From positions 1 to 64,000 of the forward strand of contig BDIU01000033.1 of the NCBI GenBank assembly GCA_002118135.1: 64,000 nucleotides of DNA, in the 5' to 3' direction. Below, piece by piece: positions 48,801 to 59,100 of this stretch (position 1 is its first letter; each line of letters starts with the position of its first letter). Under the pieces are notes generated by a model. It was not told where the DNA came from. It saw only the letters and a program-made list of their open reading frames with translations, and searched no databases. This stretch comes from Trebouxia sp. TZW2008 (Eukaryota > Chlorophyta > Trebouxiophyceae > Trebouxiales > Trebouxiaceae). A program made the translations under genes and the position numbers.

Positions 48801-49655
48801 TTGCCTTGCAGGGTTGATGATCCTGAATCTGGTCTGGTTCTTGTGGTTAGTGCGCAAGTTTGAGTACAAGGCAGTGGAGCATCCATCTGGGAGACATTCC
48901 CATGTGCAAGCAAAACAGACACGTGCTTTACTGGTGGTCATTGCTCCTTTTGTAGGGTTGATGATGCTGAATCTGGTCTGGTTCCTGTGGGTGGTTCGCA
49001 AGTTTGAGTACAAGGCAGTGGAGCATCCATCCATGAGGCAGGCCCCGGCTGGCACCTACAAGCCCCAGAGCACTTTGCCCCCATGGGTTCAGCCCCAGAT
49101 TGTGTGTGGGGTACAACAAGCCAATGTAAGCAGCACTCTCTCGCTGTGCTTAGTTGTTCATAAGGTGTTCACTGCAATGCATTCCACCACCATGGGTGGA
49201 GCCTCAGGTTGTGTCTGGGATGCAACAAGCCAATGTAACCATTCTCAACTTTCTTGACAGCAAGACGAATCTGTCACTGTGAGCATAACGCGGTCACCGT
49301 TGCATGAGCTCTTGACCAGTGTCGTGGCCGGTCAGCACAGCAAGCAGGTGTATGTGAATGTGATGCACTGTCTGTGTGCGCGAAGCTGCCTTGACCATTT
49401 TCATGCACGTTGGCAAACATTTGACTCAATGCTGTTGAAGCCTCAGCCCAAGTGCAGAATGTCTGGATTGGTACTTGTCATGCTCATGCATTGGTGGCAC
49501 CAACATGCTGGTCTTCATGTTTCGATATGCTGTGTTGTCAACTGCAGATTGACATCACTGGGCAAAGGCTGACTCCTGATGAAGATGTGGGATTGTACGG
49601 CAGATCTGTGACGTTTGTGCCAGCATCCCCTGCCCTGCCTGCGCCCTTCCGGTGA
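39868..49655 (+). CDS. POT/NPF family proton-coupled peptide or nitrate transporter
   Basis: Fourteen phased exons: 39868-40022, 40125-40308, 41063-41251, 41734-41939, 42324-42418, 43198-43314, 43800-43969, 44489-44687, 45494-45702, 47014-47128, 47710-47820, 48956-49110, 49261-49347 and 49548-49655, giving 699 aa. PTR2 signatures are plain: ILGNEFCERLAFYGLSTNMV (the ExxER-type motif of helix 1), LADAHWGRYKTI, ALGTGGIKPNVSAFGADQFD, FFNWFYFAINLGSLLAV, and in the C-terminal half MLPIFFTTILFWTIYCQ, VEQGTQMNRR, IPVYDRILVPSLR, and NVFWQVPQYLLVGLSE followed by QLEFFYDQAPDVMRS. Twelve helices are expected at the plasma or another membrane. Substrate (peptide, nitrate or other) cannot be told. At least six exons have extra copies in neighbouring introns; I chose the copies that keep phase and family residues. 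Confidence 0.93.
42205..42323 (+). repeat. tandem splice acceptors before POT exon 5 (3 x 58 bp)
   Basis: A 58-bp unit ending in TGCAG|TCC occurs three times, with acceptors before 42208, 42266 and 42324. Units share GACTGCCATCAACATTC. Only the last leads into the conserved exon (ARVVKVLWTASRARR). Confidence 0.85.
42827..43095 (+). pseudogene. two extra copies of POT exon 6
   Basis: Copies start at 42827 and 43007, each with an acceptor and GTGAACCTGCCGCCTGACAC-type sequence coding for TSGIRAAMHE. Both end in the same frame-stopping GGCCACTAG. The intact exon is at 43198 (TSGIRVAMRKTHSYQWLEAA). Offsets are 180 and 191 bp; the intervening intron is copied with them (GAGCTTGAGCGTGTT recurs). 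Confidence 0.85.
44328..44440 (+). pseudogene. extra copy of POT exon 8 start
   Basis: AATGCAG acceptor then MSSFLVEQGTQIKRQLPIFG and MPAASLALFSI, 161 bp before the used exon at 44489 (MGSFFVEQGTQMNRRLSIFG). The copy is open for its length and keeps the acceptor and phase, but loses the following helix. Confidence 0.85.
45262..45390 (+). pseudogene. extra copy of POT exon 9 start
   Basis: Acceptor, then GLVVCVLAMMAAAAVEWYHW, nearly the same as the used exon at 45494, offset 232 bp. It then diverges into a Cys/His-rich sequence with a stop. Confidence 0.85.
45790..46170 (+). repeat. several partial copies of the POT exon 9 3' end
   Basis: The exon end SHHDGSGIVDMNVFWQVPQY and LLVGLSE is echoed at about 45.80-45.85 kb, 45.89-45.99 kb, 46.04-46.13 kb and 46.13-46.18 kb, in varying length. 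The 46.04-46.18 kb copies fuse two units (MNMLWQVLQYLLTGVSE, then MNVFWRVPLYLLVGLNE). GTAGGC or similar donors persist in some. Confidence 0.8.
46877..46935 (+). repeat. extra copy of POT exon 10 start
   Basis: ATTGCAG acceptor then GCGTTGGCTTCC and GGACAGCTGGAGTTCTTCTA, 137 bp before the used exon at 47014. A still shorter relic lies near 46.79-46.82 kb. Confidence 0.8.
48269..48900 (+). pseudogene. four extra copies of POT exon 12
   Basis: Copies begin at 48269, 48436, 48616 and 48812, before the chosen exon at 48956 (offsets 167, 180, 196 and 144 bp). All code for versions of GLMMLNLVWFLWVVRKFEYK with an acceptor. Copy 1 stops at HPTGA-type sequence, copy 2 ends PSKP-stop, copy 3 has RNFECK. 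Copy 4 is open and continues without a stop through the spacer into copy 5, so an isoform with a doubled last helix is formally possible. Confidence 0.9.
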
Positions 49656-49735
49656 AGGAAAAGAAAACAAAAGAAAAAGTCTATGCCGTAAGGCTTGTTT
49701 GAGGGGCCTCAGATAGACACTGGCGTCCCTTCATC
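49656..49735 (+). repeat. dispersed short repeat, copy 3, next to the POT stop
   Basis: AAAGAAAAAGTCTATGCCGT follows the POT stop within 30 bp. The nearby CCGGTGAAAGACAGGAAAG and TGCCAGCATTCCCTGCCCT (about 49.74-49.80 kb) repeat the last exon end, so this stretch mixes the dispersed repeat with a last-exon duplication. Confidence 0.55.
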
Positions 49736-49799
49736 TACCGGTGAAAGACAGGAAAGAAAACAAAGTCTGCCAGCATTCCCTGCCCTCCTTGCACCCTTC

Positions 49800-50312
49800 C
49801 AATCACCTGCTGTACATGAGACCAACGCACTGCTCATACCAGCCGGTGCTGCACAATTCTGATCTCATTTAGCATGCTGTATGCTGACGTCTGTGCATAA
49901 ATGCCAACTACTATATATATCAACAACTGCTTCTAGACATGTCAAACTCAGCGCTGCGTGGCGTCGTGTGTACCTGCAAGCATTGGCAGCTTGCTTTGCG
50001 GGTGCTGCTGTAGCGCAGGCAATCAGATAGACTGCTCAGGATGCTACTAGCTGGCTGCTATTCATGCAAGGCTGATTTTAAAGTGGCATTAATACAAAAT
50101 CAGCTGCTGCAAGGATGGACAGGATGTAGTGCGTTGCGCTCAGTCTAGAGACTTTTCCACAATTTCCGCAAAGTTGCATCGTACATGCCTGCTAATCCAA
50201 GCCGGAGATGATCAGGCTGTTTGGTTTCAGAGCGTTTTTTTGGAGTCAGAAGCGAACTTGACGATTCTGTTGCGCTAGTCAACATCGACAGGGAACTTGA
50301 CACGACAGGGGC
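49800..50312. other. intergenic, promoter side of the 50.3-kb gene
   Basis: Between two plus-strand genes. CG becomes dense from about 50.2 kb, marking the 5' island of the next gene. No gene seen. Confidence 0.5.
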
Positions 50313-52370
50313 ATGACCACAAAGCTGCTCAGCTCACATCACACTTGCATCCTCTGCGCGAAAAGCCAATTCACAACACCGCTCGCGACTGTGCTGAACA
50401 AGAGCGCACTCAACGCACACGCACGCACGCTCCGTTCACCCGTACAATCAGCTGCATTTCGCCCAGTCAGCGGCAAGTTTGGACTCGGGAGAAGCCGTCG
50501 ACGGCAAGAGACGCTTATCAAGGCTTCTGACCGTGACTCTGGTACGACTTTGCAGAAGTGAACCGACCACGCGCTGGGGTTAATCTGCAGGGTCTGCAGG
50601 CGTCTGATCTGTCTGTGTGACGCAGACTTGGCTGACACACTCAAAGATGACTTGGAGCGGTTTCAGAAGAAATTGGCTGCTGGTTCAGCCTCTCCAGATG
50701 GCATAAAGAATTCACAGGCAAGCGCATGCATGCTTGCAACAACTTTGTACAATAACATGAACTGTTCGTTGTTTTCCAAAGCAACACGATTGACATGTTG
50801 TCAATTGCTGTAACCTTATGCGTGCAGGCCGAAAAGTCAAGCAGTCTGACAGGCGGTCTAAAAGAGACCCTTGACAAGGTGCTTTGGCAGAAAACATGCT
50901 GTTTCAGCGCATGCAAGTGTCATTTGCGACTCATATGCTACTCAACAGTCAGCTGATGCATGCTGCGCATCAGGTGTCTTGGCATCCATTCAATCTGTAG
51001 TGTACAGGGAAGGTGCAGAAATATTTGCTTCAAGTACATACCCAGACAATGTTCTCATCAACAATTGTCAACCCGTATGCAAAAGACTTGATGCATGCAG
51101 CTCTGCGCTGTCAGCCAATTGTGCCATTCCTTGATGCATGCAGCTTTGCATTGTCAGCCTGTTGTGCCACTGCTAATTGATTGATCAATACCTGTGCCTG
51201 CGCGAAGGCGAGGTAGGTAACAGGTATGCCTAGCCCTGTTTCTGTAGGCCATACAGCAGGCTCATGTTGTCACCCCAAGGTGTGCAGACAATGGGGCTAG
51301 CATGTGTGCCATTGCTGCAGGTGCTGATAGCTGACTTCTTCTTCATCCTTGTAGCTCTTGCTTGGCTGGCAGCCGGCGTGGGCGAGAAGTCGACACTAAA
51401 CTCCTCGGTAAAGCTCAATTTCAACCCATCAGCCACCATTCTAACATCATGCCAAACCAAGGCACTGAACCCCATCCTGTCTGAAGCAGCTTCTACTTGA
51501 GCCCGTACAGGTTGATGTTGTCTGTGATGTTCCAAATACAGTGCCTTGGCCAGCTTTTGCTATGATGATCGCCCTCACTGCCTGTGCTCAACGCAGTCTC
51601 CGCTTATGCTGCTTGCCTGACTGCCTGATTACTGATGCATAGTGATTAGCACACTGCCTTGTTGCTGTAAGGTGCTGCTGAAGTTCCTTCCTGTGTTGCT
51701 GTTTGCTGCAGCTGAAGTGATTTTGTAGTGGTGTCTTGACCATGCCTGTTTTTGTTCAGAGACTGCTGGATGCTTGGTACCCTCTCTGGATGCTTGTATT
51801 TCAGCCAGCCCTTGGGGTATTGATGCTGGGAGCGGTGAGTCCTATCGCATGAAAAGTAAAAAGAAAAAGAAAAGTCTACGCTGTTAGGCGTCATAACGGG
51901 AGCCTCTGTCTAAAGAGGCAGCCCAAGTCATATGTCATCTTCATTGGCATGTTTGCACCTCTTTTGTGTTGTGTCTGATAGTCCACTTTCACTGCATGAC
52001 ATGCTTCAAGGCAATCTTCATCAAGCTTTACGTGTTGCACTCATGTCTGCTGGGGCTGGCAAGTCTCATCCCATTGGCACAAGCAGTCTTGCCTATGCTT
52101 TGTGGTATGTTTCATGCTTGCTACTGAGTGCATGGCAGATTCACACATGCTGCACTCCAGCAGTCTTGCAGATGCTCTGTGGCATGCCTATACCTCAACA
52201 ATGACTGTGTGTTGCCATCATGTCTGCACTCATCTGCCTTTTAGTGCCTCACTGTAGGGAAGGGACTTATGCGCTGCTGAACTTGTATGCCACATACTGA
52301 GGCATGCACCTTGTGTATGCAGCTGGTTTCTGGGGCAGCTGGATGGTTGAAGAACAGGTCATCTGCATAG
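50313..52370 (+). CDS. small plastid-type protein with two membrane helices
   Basis: Six phased exons: 50313-50541, 50626-50717, 50828-50878, 51321-51407, 51760-51834 and 52323-52370, giving 193 aa. I cannot name the family. The first 75 or so residues are Ser/Arg/Thr-rich without acids, as in plastid transit peptides. A charged stretch follows (DTLKDDLERFQKKLAAG), then two hydrophobic segments, VLIADFFFILVALAWLAAGV and LWMLVFQPALGVLMLGALVS, a short loop, and a basic C terminus. This pattern suits a thylakoid or envelope protein with both helices forming a hairpin. The second intron (50718) begins with GC (CAG|GCAAGC). Intron 5 holds a copy of the dispersed repeat (51.85 kb). The start is the first ATG in the frame. 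Confidence 0.75.
51848..51930 (+). repeat. dispersed short repeat, copy 4
   Basis: The cleanest copy: AAAGAAAAGTCTACGCTGTT, then AGGCGTCATAACGGGA and GCCTCTGTCTAAAGAGGCAG, with a perfect small hairpin core. In an intron of the 50.3-kb gene. Confidence 0.65.
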
Positions 52371-53496
52371 GGGAAAGCCAGAAAAGGGCAAATGCATGGG
52401 ACGCCACAATGCTGGGGTCAGTCGTCATCAGTCAGAAAGGCTTGTGACATCACGGGGTGCTAGCTATGTGACATCACTCAAGCACAGTGAAAGGCGGGAT
52501 TTGAACCAAACCACCAAAGTCTGTTGTCTGCCTCTGTTCAATGCAAGGCCATAAGCTTTGCCACTCCATGCAGGCAAACACTTCGCAGCTTAATTCACAG
52601 CGTACAACAGCAGGATCTTGACGATGAGTGCATGCTGTTGGAGGTGCTGCAGTCGGCAAATCTTTGAGGCCCTGATATGACATATCGATCAATGCCTGAC
52701 TGACACCAGGTTGTCAATGCCTGATAACCTTTCATGCCGAAAGTCTTGCATTGTCAAAACAAGTCAGGGCACTACCTTGCTGGCAATCAGGCAGTTCAGC
52801 AACAAGCAGGTCAGACACAGCCTCGTTGAGATCAGGACACTCATGTTGTTTGACATGGCAGTAACACATTGCCACCAAACATTGCCACCAAAGCACTAGC
52901 TCGCTTGATCAGCCGTCCACAGGGGCCCTGAAGGGGGCCCGGACTTCGGGCCAACCTTTGGTGGTGGTCTGCATTATGGGTGTTGAGCTCTGCTGTGCAT
53001 CATTGGCATAAGCTCCTGTACATGTCAGCCTGGGGCGCAGGTGTGAAGCATTTCTTGCCTTGTTCACAATCACTGCTCTGATAGTGATGGCGTCGGACCA
53101 CGGTTATCTTGAGCCTATTGATAACAGAAGGGCCTATCATCAGAAGATGCCATCTTGGTGCCTGCTGTAGCATCTGCCTCTTGGAGACTCGCAGTCTCCA
53201 CAACATGTGTGCGCCCAAAGACACCTCCCTAATGCATATTGCACTACAGCTGAACATTCCTGACTCCAGATCCCATGCAAATAAGTCATACAGACCGTGT
53301 GTTCTACAAGTGCTGTGACAGCACAGCGTGGCAAATGGCTGGCAAACAAGCATAATAAGCAACGTGAATTCTTGCTTCAGTACACGCGACTGACAAAGGA
53401 GTGTCAGAGTTGCAAACAGTTGGCGTCCTCCTCCAGATCATACACTTGTCAAGGCAGTAAGAGCAAACAGTATACAGTATATGAAAGACTATACAG

Positions 53497-55316
53497 TCAG
53501 AAAGATATACAGGGGTTGAGCTGATCGATAGACAGTTCGTAGGTTCCGTCGCCAAGGCTCAACTGCTGATTGCCATGATGAGGTGAGTATGATACAGACG
53601 GGAGCGGAAATTGCAGAGTCCCACACACCTGCATTGACAGCAAAGAAGCTCTTCGTTGCACTGTCTTGCACATGTATCTTGCTGTGCTTCAAACAGCACT
53701 GTACCGAAGCTGCATGTGCAACTTTGACAGCATTGCAGATGCTGTTCAAATTGCCACAAGCGTGACAGCAGTGATACTGATCTGTCGGTGGCAACACCAT
53801 CTGAGACCCTGTAGATGCCTTGCATGAGATGTTACAAACCATCAGCGACTGCGCTCCTTTGGCACGAGGGTCACTATGCACACACTGTGTGCTTAGTGTG
53901 AGTTGTGCATCTGACAGCTGCTAGCGCATGCCTGAGCACATTGGAGCGATGGTCATTGCAAACTGGGCTCTGCATTTGGCCAGTATGAAGCACCACTCAG
54001 CAGCATTGCACATCACGGAAGTTGACAATCACCCAACAGCATAAGACATCTTAGAGGTCAGCAATCACAACTATGCTTGCAATTACGTACCTCAAATCTC
54101 ACGTGCTTTGCAACAGGGACTTCCTGTTTGAAGGCCACGCTGTTGCCAGTCCAAGTTGCAGCACCACGACCCATCTCTACATGAATGCTGAAGGTTGGCT
54201 GCAATCGAGGCTGCCCACCAACCATGCCTATGGCAGAGTTGCAGCAGATCAGCGTTCTGCACAGATAGTTCGTATGGACCACTAGTGCCAGCATGAGGCA
54301 GTGCTTGGGTCATGGTGTTCAGCAGCATTGCAGCCCATCTGCACATGTATGCTAAACACAGAACACATGACTGACAGTGCCAACCAGTGCCAGCATGCCT
54401 GTGGCAGAGCCCCAGCAAATTGCCTGCACAAATTGAATGCAAATGCCAGGTGTGAGGTACAGGTAGAAATCAGGACGCCCTAACAATGCAACACCCGGAC
54501 AAAATGCAGCCCTTGTGTTGTACTGACTTAGACATGTAGACGCACGTGACCAGCATAGCAAGCTGGCCTCACCTAGATATCTGCACCGTCCGTTAAGTAC
54601 AAGATTGCTGAGAGGCCCCGCATTGATCTCTTTCCTGAATAAGCAAGACTCACATCAGCTGCTGTGTTCCTCGCCAAGATAGCCATCCCTTATGAGCAAA
54701 TTCAGACTCTGAACAGGGCAGTGGGATGGAGAGATAAAGCTTGCATCAACAGTGTTACCTGTACTCAATAGCACGGCCAGCGAGATCAAGATGCAGTCCA
54801 CCTCCTAGCAAAGCATCCTGCGCTGTGATACAGATTTGATCACGGACGGCTGATGAAAGATCTCAGGGACAACTCCAAGCTCAGATGTCACATGGCAGTC
54901 TTGCAGTCATGGTCGTACCCGACAAGTGCCTCCATACTGAAAAGACCTATTGGTCCTGTCATAATCCATCTGAGCGACAAATCTAAGTGGCCACATGTTG
55001 ACCTGAGACAAGAAAGACCGACACATGGAGACTGTACGCGTGTATACTGAGCCGACATCAGTCGAAGTGCATCTGGTCAAGCGTGGGAAAATGGCCTTTA
55101 ACCAGCTCGTAAAATGATGTAGCTGCAGCTGCAACTTACCCGTTTGCGAAACTTAATTTTGTGAGGAAACCCACTTGAACAGCTGAACATCACATGTGGA
55201 GAGTCGTTGAGCTGGAAGCGATGACGCCAAGGGCTTGTTGCGAGAGCGTCGTTGTCAATTACTTCGTCTCGTGGCATGTAAGGGTTTTCCCTGTGATTCA
55301 TCGCTATTGGGTCCAT
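53497..55316 (-). CDS. unidentified strand-rich protein
   Basis: Exons 55140-55316, 54919-55002, 54759-54817, 54573-54634, about 54447-54479, 54091-54227 and 53497-53562 phase to about 205 aa. I do not recognise it. From about residue 30 it shows short alternating polar/hydrophobic stretches typical of beta strands (RHRFQLNDSPHVMFSCSSGF, PLRFVAQMDYDRTNRSFQYG, FSIHVEMGRGAATWTGNSV, YELSIDQLNP), no helix long enough to span a membrane, and no signal peptide. A small beta-barrel such as a plastid outer-envelope pore is one guess, not supported by a motif. The exon 5 donor would be GC and has alternatives, because the following acceptor region is itself repeated (about 54.27-54.40 kb). The start is the ATG at 55316; the frame upstream has only GTG. 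Confidence 0.55.
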
Positions 55317-56195
55317 GTCTGCTGCTTGCCCCGGCGACACAAAGTGAACACTACGTTACAATTTCGTTCGAGACTGAGGTCATGTTTGCACCCTAGCGCG
55401 CTTTGTTGTACACCGAAGTAACGTTGATCAATCGTCGTATGGTTTCACAGCTAGCTTAACGCCCCACTTGCTCGATGACACAACTGCAGCGAAGCGCGGA
55501 GTGGTTCAGCCAGTGACTCTGCAGTCGCGCGTGCCCGTTGCGCACTAAGCAAATTGCACTGCAGTGCGACGGTACGCTTGCCGCAGGAGTTACGCGCCGC
55601 GTGCAGAGACTTGTGGCTCTCGACAACCTTTGGTTCCGGAGCATGGCCCTAGCATTTATGCAAGGCCTAAGGCCAAGCGCGCAGCGCTGCATAGAGGTGC
55701 GCCAGAACATTATACTGCGGCGTCAGCTGCTAGCGAAGTCTTGGGTTCTAATCGCTGAGCTTAGAGTGTCTAACACCTATGAGCGTGCAACGTGGCATCG
55801 CGTCGAGGCTAGATGTGGTCAATAAGGCGTCGAGCACTATACGCGCCAGTGAGTTGATTGCACCTGCAGCACCAGCAGTCCAGACGCATCGGTATCAGCG
55901 TCAAGTTTCCTGAGCACAACACTTGTTCGTCGAACGCTCTTGTCGACAAAGTTCAGATCCAACCTGTACGTGCAGACCTTGTCACTGCACGTTGTGGGCC
56001 TCTCAGCGGGCTGCGAGATTGTCGCCGGTCTCGATCGAGACAGGTAGGCCAGCGTAGGCTGAAATTTCAAGATCACGACTGTCAAGTCTCTTTGACCTGT
56101 CAGCGTTGCCCTGCAGCCTCGACACGGAGCAGCGATAGTTTGTAAAGGTTCCTCCGACTCTTCAAATCTGAAAAGCAGGTGGGTGCGAGGAGCCA
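55317..56195. promoter_or_regulatory. CpG-rich 5' island between divergent genes
   Basis: One of the densest CG regions in the window. It should hold the promoter of the strand-rich gene (minus) and the promoter and first exon or exons of the membrane protein (plus). An ATG-initiated minus-strand frame at 55837-56196 (120 codons) is also open here but has no recognisable domain or splice partner, so I do not call it a gene. Confidence 0.45.
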
Positions 56196-59100
56196 TTGAC
56201 TACAGGGACAGATCGGCAGAGGGCATCATGCGCTGTAAGCAAGGACCTTGAAATCATTCCCAGCATGTTTTGTCAGCATTGACTCAGCTCTCACCAATGA
56301 CCCAAGCTTGACTGCAATGCACAGCCAAAATCGTGCTCTGCACAGTACGCGGGAATTGCTTTGACGGCAGGATTGCATCAGCTGCATCATGTGTGTGTTC
56401 AATTTGTATTGCTTCTGCAAACGCTGTGCTTGGCAGCTACAGCCAATGCGACATGCTGCCACAAATATCTCAATCTTGATGCTGCCATTGTGCAGAAAAA
56501 CAAAATATGCCTGCAATGAAGCTTTCCATTGAGACATTTTAGTTAGTAGTGTCTCATTTGAAGGCACCAGTGTAACGCTAGACCGCCTAAACCAATCTGG
56601 AAGCTCTTCTGCAGACCCTGACAGCATACAAGACTGAATGCATATTGCACTGATTTTTAAAAGAAAACGCTTGATGTATTGCAAATCTCTGATATCTGCT
56701 GTGTGCGTTGGTACGCGATGTTGCGTAGAGAACGTGATGTCATGAATGCACAATTGTGGTGTATACATGCAGTGGCTGAAGGAGGAGCTTATGGGGCAAA
56801 GGAAGCTGGTGGGAACTCCTTCTCCTACTGGTTCCTAGCCCTTGCCTTTGCTGGCAGTGCTGCTTTTGCAGCAGCTGCCCCTCACCTTGTAAGTCTCTCA
56901 TCACACTTTTGCTGTGCTGCAAGCTACTCACGGCGTTTGCTTGTGGCTTTACCATTCTTGAACAGATCTTGGGCATACTTCAGCTTGCATATTAGGCGAC
57001 AAGTGCACTACAAGCTTGCTAGTGTTTCTTGAGCAGATGTCTGGCTTAGATTGTCAACTTGCACTATGTGTAATGCATGCATTCCAGGGGCACTCAATGA
57101 TTGTCCTCAGGTAAAGTGTGTCATACTAGGGCAGCGAGCTCTACTAGAGTATGTCTGCACTGAGATTGCCGACCATGCATGAACTTGCGGAACTTACAGC
57201 TTGCATGGATGCAACCCATGCATCAAGCATTGAAGCTTACAGTCTGCAACCACAAGACCTGCAGCTACTGACAATTGGCAGTGGCAGTGGCAGTGGCAGT
57301 GGCAGTGGCAGTGGCAGTGGCAGTGGCAGTGGCAGTGGCGGTGGCGGTGACAGCGACAGCGACAGTGACAGCATGCTCAATTGGTGACATGTACAGTCAT
57401 GTCATGCTGACCCAGCTGAATGGTTGCAGGCAGCCGAGCTTCTGTTTGGGCCAAATGGCAGACCGCATGACTATTTGCAAGAGACTCTCTTCAGGCTGGT
57501 AGCTGTGGGCTTTGTTGGTGCAGCAGCAGAGAACTGGATTCTCAAGGTATGACACATGAGTGTTGTACTGACGTAGTTGCATTCCACGGTGCACTATATC
57601 AGAACAGATGTCATGAGATCAAATGCAGTAATCTTAAACAACATGACAGAGACACAAAACTATCCTGAGCAAGATCTAAGGAGAGTATGGCAAGTTCCCT
57701 GTGCACTCTGTCGTTAAGCTGATGTGATGCTGAGTCATGCTGATGTTCAGTTTCCATTGCAATGTGAACATTAGGGCCGTGGCCATGATGACAAAGCTGC
57801 AAATATGTTGTCCAAAAGCTTGATTCACACATCAGCCATGATTGGCACAAGTCAATGACCGATGGCAGCAGATCACAGCCAGTACAAGTCAATGCAGAAT
57901 GCTGCCATGACTGTAACAGCGCAATGCAGCCAATTTGAATGCATGCAGAGTGCTGCCAGGGACGGTTTCTTGGACGAGACAATCTTCAGGCGTGCGAACA
58001 TCTCCTTGGCAATGCTAGCTGGAACCAACCTCTTCTTCATTGGCAGCACATTCATCCCCAACCCAATATATCCCTCATCTCCCCTGCTGCCAACTGCGGC
58101 CCTCGCTCTTGGAGCCATCAACTTCAACCAGCTATGGGTTTCTGGGATCAACTATGTCAAGTATGCCCCCGAAGGTTTCAACACTCTGAAGATCTTCAAG
58201 GTACTGTCTAAATTACCTGGCATAGTGTGAGCGCAGATGCGTGTGACAGATGGCTGCCGCTGTGTTCTGAAAAGTCGCACATCTCAGGCACTGATGCAAG
58301 GGCAGTGCTGGCAACTTATCAGCCCTGCCAAGCAGTTGACCTTGTATGAGCTGTGTGCCTTGCAGCTTTGGAATATCTGCTGTGAAAAGGTACATGCTTA
58401 GAATGCCTCAACTCAATGTGGTAATTGCTGAGCACTCAGCATGAGGTCAACGCTGAGTGCCACTCAGCATGCACTGTAGCATACATGTTCTGATCATCAA
58501 GCTTGCATTTATTGCCATTACTACCAAAGTTCATGCAGCACTGCGCCAAGCAAGCTGACTCATGTTCTGCACCCAGCAATGCAGAGCTTCCTAAATGATT
58601 TGAAGAGCCTCACAAACGTCAGTGGGTTGAACAGTGGCATATACTCAGCCTTGACTGCCAGCTTTGTGCTGGCTGGCCTGACATACATTGGGCTCCCAAA
58701 CCAAACGCTCACAGCCATCTTTGGCACTGCTGCTGAGAAGGGACTTGAAGATATCTTCCTGTGGCAACTCATTGGTGTTGCTGCGTCCATGGCTGTCGCA
58801 CCTATTGCCTACACTCAGCAGGTGAGCTAGCTGCGCTTTGCAAGTTTGAGCGTACATCCAATCATGGCAACCTGTTGGTGTTGCTGTGTCCATGGCTGTT
58901 GCACCTATTGCCTACACTCAGCAGGTGAGCTAGCTGCATTTTGCAAATTTGAGTGCACATCAAATCATGACAACTTGTTGCTGTTGCTGTGACCATGGCT
59001 GTTGCACCTATTGCCTACAATCAGCAGGTAAGTTTGCAGGGTCAAGCGCACGATGCATACTGCTGGTGATTGTCACATCTGCTTTGCTTTTGTATGTTCC

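Noticed and set aside
52490..52575. tRNA-like or SINE-like sequence on the minus strand (A-box-like TGGCAAAGCTTATGG and B-box-like GGTTCAAATCC).
   Set aside because: The T-arm stem does not pair properly, no acceptor stem or anticodon arm could be drawn, and there is no poly-A or T-run tail. At best a decayed tRNA-derived relic.
55837..56196. 120-codon minus-strand ORF starting with a true ATG.
   Set aside because: It lies in a CpG-rich island where stops are rare in all frames, has no domain, and conflicts with the in-phase plus-strand join to the 56-59.75 kb gene.
57151..57387. Ser-Gly repeat protein.
   Set aside because: It is the translation of a (GGCAGT)n microsatellite in an intron of the membrane-protein gene, with no conserved flanks.
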